Positions 7,017 through 10,000 of a stretch of DNA of 10,000 bases are shown in pieces; the first letter of the stretch is position 1, and the number at the start of each line of letters is the position of its first letter. Below the pieces are notes generated by a model. It saw only the letters and a list, made by a program, of their open reading frames with translations. It did no database searches and was not told the origin of the DNA. This stretch comes from Apostichopus japonicus (Eukaryota; Echinodermata; Holothuroidea; Aspidochirotida; Stichopodidae), in the NCBI RefSeq assembly GCF_037975245.1, contig NC_092575.1:11692501-11702500 (forward strand), given 5' to 3'. Position numbers and translations under genes: made by a program.

Positions 7017-7029
7017 ATCATCGAAACCA
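7017..7029 (-). repeat. Right terminal inverted repeat of inserted element
   Basis: ATCATCGAAACCA is the exact complement of 6359-6371. LINE coding sequence (KKCRIVKRKYPPWLND) resumes immediately after it. Confidence 0.8.
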
Positions 7030-8706
7030 AAAAGTGCAGAATTGTCAAGCGAAAATATCCCCCTTGGTTAAATGACAACATCAGAATGGCCATATGTGCA
7101 AGACGGAAAGCTGAAAGGCGTTGGAGGAAAATGAGACTGGCCGTTCACAGGGAGGCATACAAGGAGGGCCGTCTTGTAGTCACCAAGCTGGTTGCCATTG
7201 TCAAAGGGACCATTTTATCGGGCTTATTAAGGACAAATCAGGAGGTCAAAAGGATATGTTCAAGATATTAAATGAACTTCTCAAAAGAAATCAGGAAAAG
7301 CCTCTTCCTCTTCTTTCTTCTTCACTTGATTTGGCTTCCCATTTTGGAATACTCTTCCACGACAAAATAACCAAGAGCCACACCCATTTGTCATCTCTCC
7401 CCCTCAGTACTATACCTCCATTAAACCTTGATGAGGATCCTAGTCCTTGTAAAAATCTCTTTCAAAGAATTTGATATGGTTTCAAGTGTTACTTTGGTGA
7501 AATGTTGCCTAGCGCCACCCAAATCCAGTAGTCTAGATCCCATTCCAACATGGCTACTGAAAGACTGTACGGAAGTTATCACTCCTTTTCACACCATACT
7601 CGTGAACAAATCTCTACAGACTGGTTTTGTTCCTGAATTGCTAGAGGAAGCGGTTATCACTCCTCGGATAAGAAGAACAATATGGAACCAACTCTAGGAA
7701 ACTACAGACCAGTTTCTAATCTGGGTTTTGTGTCAAAACTGATAGAACGAATGGCAGCTATCCAATTAAAGAACTATCTATCTACTAACAACTTGTTAGA
7801 ACCCTTTCAATCAGCGTATCGTTCATGCCACAGCACTGAGACGGCCCTACTACGTGTCAAAAGTGTCATTTTTACATCAATAGATCAAGGGTCTGTGGTT
7901 ATTCTGATGTTACCTGATATGAGTGCAGCTTTTGACACAGTGAACCATTAAAATTACTAAACCGCCTCGAACACAGGTTTGGCATCAGCGGGATAGTTCT
8001 TAACTGGTTTAGGTCATACCTCAAGAACAGAACTCAATCAGTATGTGTAAATGGAGCAACATCTGAGAAGCTGCCTCTGTTGAGTTGAGTTCCCCAAGGA
8101 TCAGTACTGGGACCAGTCATCTTCTATTTATGCACATCTTCACTAGGTGATATCATTCGTACGCATCAGCTAAACTATCATATGTACGCTGATGACACTC
8201 AGCTTTACCTCGCCATGCATTGATCCTCAAAATACGGATCCAATCGAGGGCGTCATTCTAAAGGTCCAATCTTGCATAGATGAAATTCAGTCATGGATTA
8301 CCCACAATCACCTAAAACTGGACACTGATAAAACTGAAGTCCTGATTTGTGGCAGAAAACAGCAAGTAGCAAAACTGCATGTAACACAACTAAGCATCAG
8401 TCAATGCAACATAAATATTGTCGATAAAACATCAGTCTGCAATCTTGGAGTAAGAATTGATCCTGAACTTAATATGGATGAACACTTAAACATATCTGTA
8501 AATCAACTTATTTTCATTTGCGCATCATCAGCAAGATTAGAAAATATCTGACTAGACTAGCCACTGAACACTTGCACTCCCTGATAACATCTCGACTTGA
8601 CTACGGTAATTATTTGCCCTATGGAATTACAAATGCACAAATGAATAGACTGCAAATGAGTTCATAACACCGCCGCACGAATAGTGACGACAAAAAAACT
8701 CCTAAG
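7030..8706 (+). pseudogene. LINE reverse transcriptase and post-RT region, broken
   Basis: Reverse transcriptase of the plus-strand LINE. It starts in the linker (KKCRIVKRKYPPWLND, then RKAERRWRKMRLAVHREAYK). The pre-RT region (KDMFKILNELLKR and later FVPELLEEAVITP) leads to the fingers motif NYRPVS (7700-7717) and FQSAYR (7805-7822). Motif A, DMSAAFDTVNH, is at 7916-7948; its last D is replaced by N, a non-catalytic position. After a frameshift at about 7950 come FGISGIVLNWFRSYLKNRTQ, a stop at 8086-8088, motif B VPQGS (8089-8103) and motif C YADDT (8185-8199). A further shift leads to IQSWITHNHLKLDTDKTEVL, then in another frame LRIISKIRKYLTRLATEHLH and SRLDYGNYLPYG, ending HNTAARIVTTKKLL. 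The catalytic aspartates survive but about six frame breaks make it dead. It stops before HWLPV, so the 3' end is lost. Confidence 0.87.
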
Positions 8707-9273
8707 GTAATTCATATCACGTGTTTGTCACGAAACGCCAAAGACAACATGAAATGATAACGTAATGATCTTTATAACGGAAAATATGATTAAAAAAGGA
8801 GAAAAATGTGGAAGGTAGCTTGATGGTAGCTTGCTCAGATATAAATTAATATATGAATCAATGTTCACTATAATCACACATTCAACCATAAGAGGTAAAT
8901 TCTTTTTTTATTGATTATTATTCACATCCGTTTTCATAATACAGGAAGATTTAAACTGAAATAAAATATACAGAAAATATAAATATCAAAAGAACTAATC
9001 CTGTCAGGGTATCTTACTGTATGGTTTATAATTATATATCTGTTTATATTCCAAGCAAAAGACAATTGGTCTACATGCGTGGGAACTGACTGGCGTTTGC
9101 TAGATAATCACCAACTTCTCATTTCAGGTAATCTGAAATTGAGTGAACCAATTAAATAAACACTGACTTTGCACAAAATCTAAAAGCTAATATCAATTAT
9201 AGACCAATATCGAAGCAGATAGATCGTTAAAGCTGAACGACGCAATAGCATCAATCTTATCTTAACGTTCAAC
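8707..9273. other. AT-rich stretch, nothing recognised
   Basis: Sequence to the right of the truncated LINE. It is AT-rich with short A- and T-runs and a tiny direct repeat (GGTAGCTTG twice, near 8814-8832). I see no gene, RNA gene or known repeat. The missing LINE 3' end is not found here. Confidence 0.55.
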
Positions 9274-9383
9274 ATGGGTTCCAGGGCCTCACATACACAT
9301 ACACATACATACACCTACACCTGGGAGTTGTTCCATAATAACTTCCTGCCTTCACAGACCCATCCGCCTGCAAGACTACTAAG
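9274..9383 (+). other. Possible first coding exon (Kozak ATG to GTAAGT donor)
   Basis: The ATG at 9274 lies in AACATGGG, a good animal start context (A at -3, G at +4). The frame stays open for 36 codons and two bases to AAG followed by GTAAGT at 9384, a near-ideal 5' splice site. The predicted peptide starts MGSRASHTHTHTYTYTWELF, so part of it is just the translated CACATA microsatellite, followed by HNNFLPSQTHPPARLL. No signal peptide or family is recognisable. The next acceptor-like AG (CAG at 9553-9555) would lead straight to a stop in this phase, so a downstream partner was not found. It may be chance. Confidence 0.2.
9290..9320. repeat. CACATA-type microsatellite
   Basis: Imperfect repeats of CACATA, then CATACACCTACACC. 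A short simple repeat; it lies inside the possible exon described for 9274-9383 and weakens that call. Confidence 0.75.
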
Positions 9384-9477
9384 GTAAGTTAAAAGCGATG
9401 TTAACAAAGTCGAACTATGGGCAAAATTAAGAAAACTTTCGATACGGGGATTTCCTGATATAGGCGAAACAACTTAA

Positions 9478-9687
9478 GAATACAGAAATGCATATATCCT
9501 TCTATTAGTTGGCTCCACGCTGTTAACGGAACAACTCAAAACGACAAGGAATACAGGTAATGTTTCACTTAATCACATCATTCTATTAGAACCGAGCAAC
9601 ATAACCACAATTCTTCCAATTGTGCCACATTGGAAGAGAGTAAGGAAGGAACTGTCAAGAAGGCTGCCGTCAGATGATCTTCTATGA
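9478..9687 (+). other. Short unidentified open frame without an ATG
   Basis: From just after a TAA at 9475-9477 the plus-strand frame is open for 69 codons to TGA at 9685-9687. The middle and end read SLNHIILLEPSNITTILPIV and PHWKRVRKELSRRLPSDDLL, which looks like a plausible protein C-terminus with a basic helix. There is an acceptor-like AATACAG at 9480-9486. No family is recognised, and runs of this length are expected by chance several times in 10 kb of AT-rich DNA. Low confidence that it is coding. Confidence 0.15.
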
Positions 9688-9838
9688 GTAAGATTTATTC
9701 AATGATTTTTTTTTATTCATATATATTTTTAGTAACGTCTCGGGAACGACATGCTGTAAGTTACCATGTACATCTATATGATATGTTCTTAATCTACTTA
9801 TATGTATAGAACACTTTTGCATCAGGAATGAACACTTG

Positions 9839-9858
9839 AATGTTATATATATAACATT
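9839..9858. repeat. Perfect 20-bp AT palindrome
   Basis: AATGTTATATATATAACATT reads the same on both strands with no spacer. It could extrude as a small cruciform, but perfect palindromes built on an AT-repeat core are common in AT-rich DNA. No neighbouring feature gives it a role. Confidence 0.8.
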
Positions 9859-9908
9859 TTTTAAACAGAAAATAAGATATGACTCATAATTGATGCTTGG
9901 CAGTTGAA

Positions 9909-10000
9909 CATCCATCCATCCATCCGTCCGTCCGTCCGTCCGTCCGTCCGTCCGTCCGTCCGTCCGTCCGTCCGTCCGTCCGTCCGTCCGTCCGTCCGTC
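9909..10000. repeat. (CATC)4(CGTC)19 microsatellite, runs off the window
   Basis: Four CATC units (9909-9924) pass into nineteen uninterrupted CGTC units (9925-10000), which continue beyond the window edge. Every CGTC unit contains a CpG. CATC at the border is what CGTC becomes after deamination of the methylated C on the other strand, so the border units may be decayed members of the array (inference). True length cannot be judged from this window. Confidence 0.95.

Larger units (their letters stand above)
6359..7029. mobile_element. Non-autonomous element with short TIRs and internal tandem array, inside the LINE
   Basis: A 671-bp insertion that splits the plus-strand LINE between HAPS and YPPW. 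It begins TGGTTTCGATGAT (6359-6371) and ends with the exact complement ATCATCGAAACCA (7017-7029). The inverted match continues imperfectly inward (GTAACATGC against GCATAGGTTAC). Inside are a short unique leader, four units of a tandem repeat of about 140 bp, a (CA)n tract and a short unique tail. This build (short TIRs, a core tandem array and a microsatellite) resembles the 'pearl' elements of bivalves and Helentron-related non-autonomous elements; that assignment is an inference from architecture. I found no convincing target site duplication, which would fit a Helentron-type insertion but could also reflect decay. There is no coding capacity. Confidence 0.75.
6009..8706 (+). mobile_element. 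CR1/L2-like LINE, truncated at both ends and interrupted
   Basis: A plus-strand Jockey-superfamily non-LTR retrotransposon. In order it shows the end of the apurinic-type endonuclease (RGHTLDLIMTR, SDHNPV), the linker ending LLDQHAPS, a 0.67-kb foreign insertion (6359-7029), the linker continuing as YPPWLNDNIRMA, the RT fingers (NYRPVS), RT motif A, motif B, motif C (YADDT), and the post-RT region up to HNTAARIVTTKKLL. The front of the endonuclease, any ORF1, the HWLPV block and the 3' tail are missing. The element is dead, with frameshifts near 6140, 6310, 7200, 7480, 7680, 7950, 8215, 8510 and 8660 and an internal stop at 8086. Its protein differs enough from the minus-strand LINE at 3925-5158 to be a separate family. 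The left edge is approximate. Confidence 0.87.

Noticed and set aside
6340-7050. Target site duplication around the inserted element (a loosely similar ACCAGAATGC / ACCAAAAAGTGC pair)
   Set aside because: The match is imperfect, and the right-hand ACCA overlaps the terminal repeat itself. It is not convincing as a duplication.
3925-8706. Both LINE parts as a single rearranged element
   Set aside because: Both contain RT motifs A to C and post-RT regions, in opposite directions and with clearly different residues, so they are two separate insertions.
1-10000. tRNA, rRNA, LTR retrotransposon or viral gene
   Set aside because: I saw no cloverleaf-type A/B boxes, no rRNA core sequence, no long direct terminal repeats with primer site, and no viral protein motif. 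The only polymerase motifs are of non-LTR type.

Overview
This window looks like AT-rich, gene-poor DNA from a metazoan, most likely a marine invertebrate. The evidence is decayed Jockey-superfamily (CR1/L2-like) non-LTR retrotransposons, a hAT-type non-autonomous DNA transposon, and an inserted element carrying a 'TTTGACCCCTGGTGACC' tandem array. From memory, arrays of this last kind are common in echinoderm and mollusc genomes. I see no bacterial gene organisation, no tRNA or rRNA gene, and no intact protein-coding gene. The lineage is an inference; a database search was not possible.

Layout. 1-451: non-coding sequence with a C13 tract and an (ATTT)5 microsatellite. 452-1566: a complete non-autonomous hAT-like element (460-1558) with 10-bp terminal inverted repeats, subterminal GGTAAAAACC-type motifs and a perfect 8-bp target site duplication AAACCAGG. 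1722-2152: a nine-unit minisatellite of 48-50 bp units in a three-unit higher-order pattern (148 bp). 2160-2640: G-rich and C-rich tracts. 2640-3924: AT-rich with nothing recognisable. 3925-5158, minus strand: a 5'-truncated CR1/L2-like LINE with reverse-transcriptase and C-terminal remnants and an (ATT)n 3' tail. 5159-6008: two coding-looking plus-strand open stretches that I cannot identify. 6009-8706, plus strand: a second LINE of a different family, running from the end of the endonuclease domain through RT into the C-terminal region, with many frameshifts. It is interrupted at 6359-7029 by a 0.67-kb element with 13-bp terminal inverted repeats, an internal tandem array of about 140 bp and a (CA)n tract. 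8707-10000: AT-rich, with a possible first coding exon (9274-9383), a short open frame (9478-9687), a perfect palindrome, and a (CATC)4(CGTC)19 microsatellite that runs off the window edge.

No genes here act together in a pathway. The window is best read as layered transposon history: old LINE insertions, a later element inserted into one of them, a separate hAT insertion, and local tandem-repeat expansion. The most interesting points are the nested insertion, the nuclear-receptor-like DR1/DR4 sites inside its tandem units, the trimeric register of the minisatellite, and the unidentified coding-like stretches between the two head-to-head LINEs.
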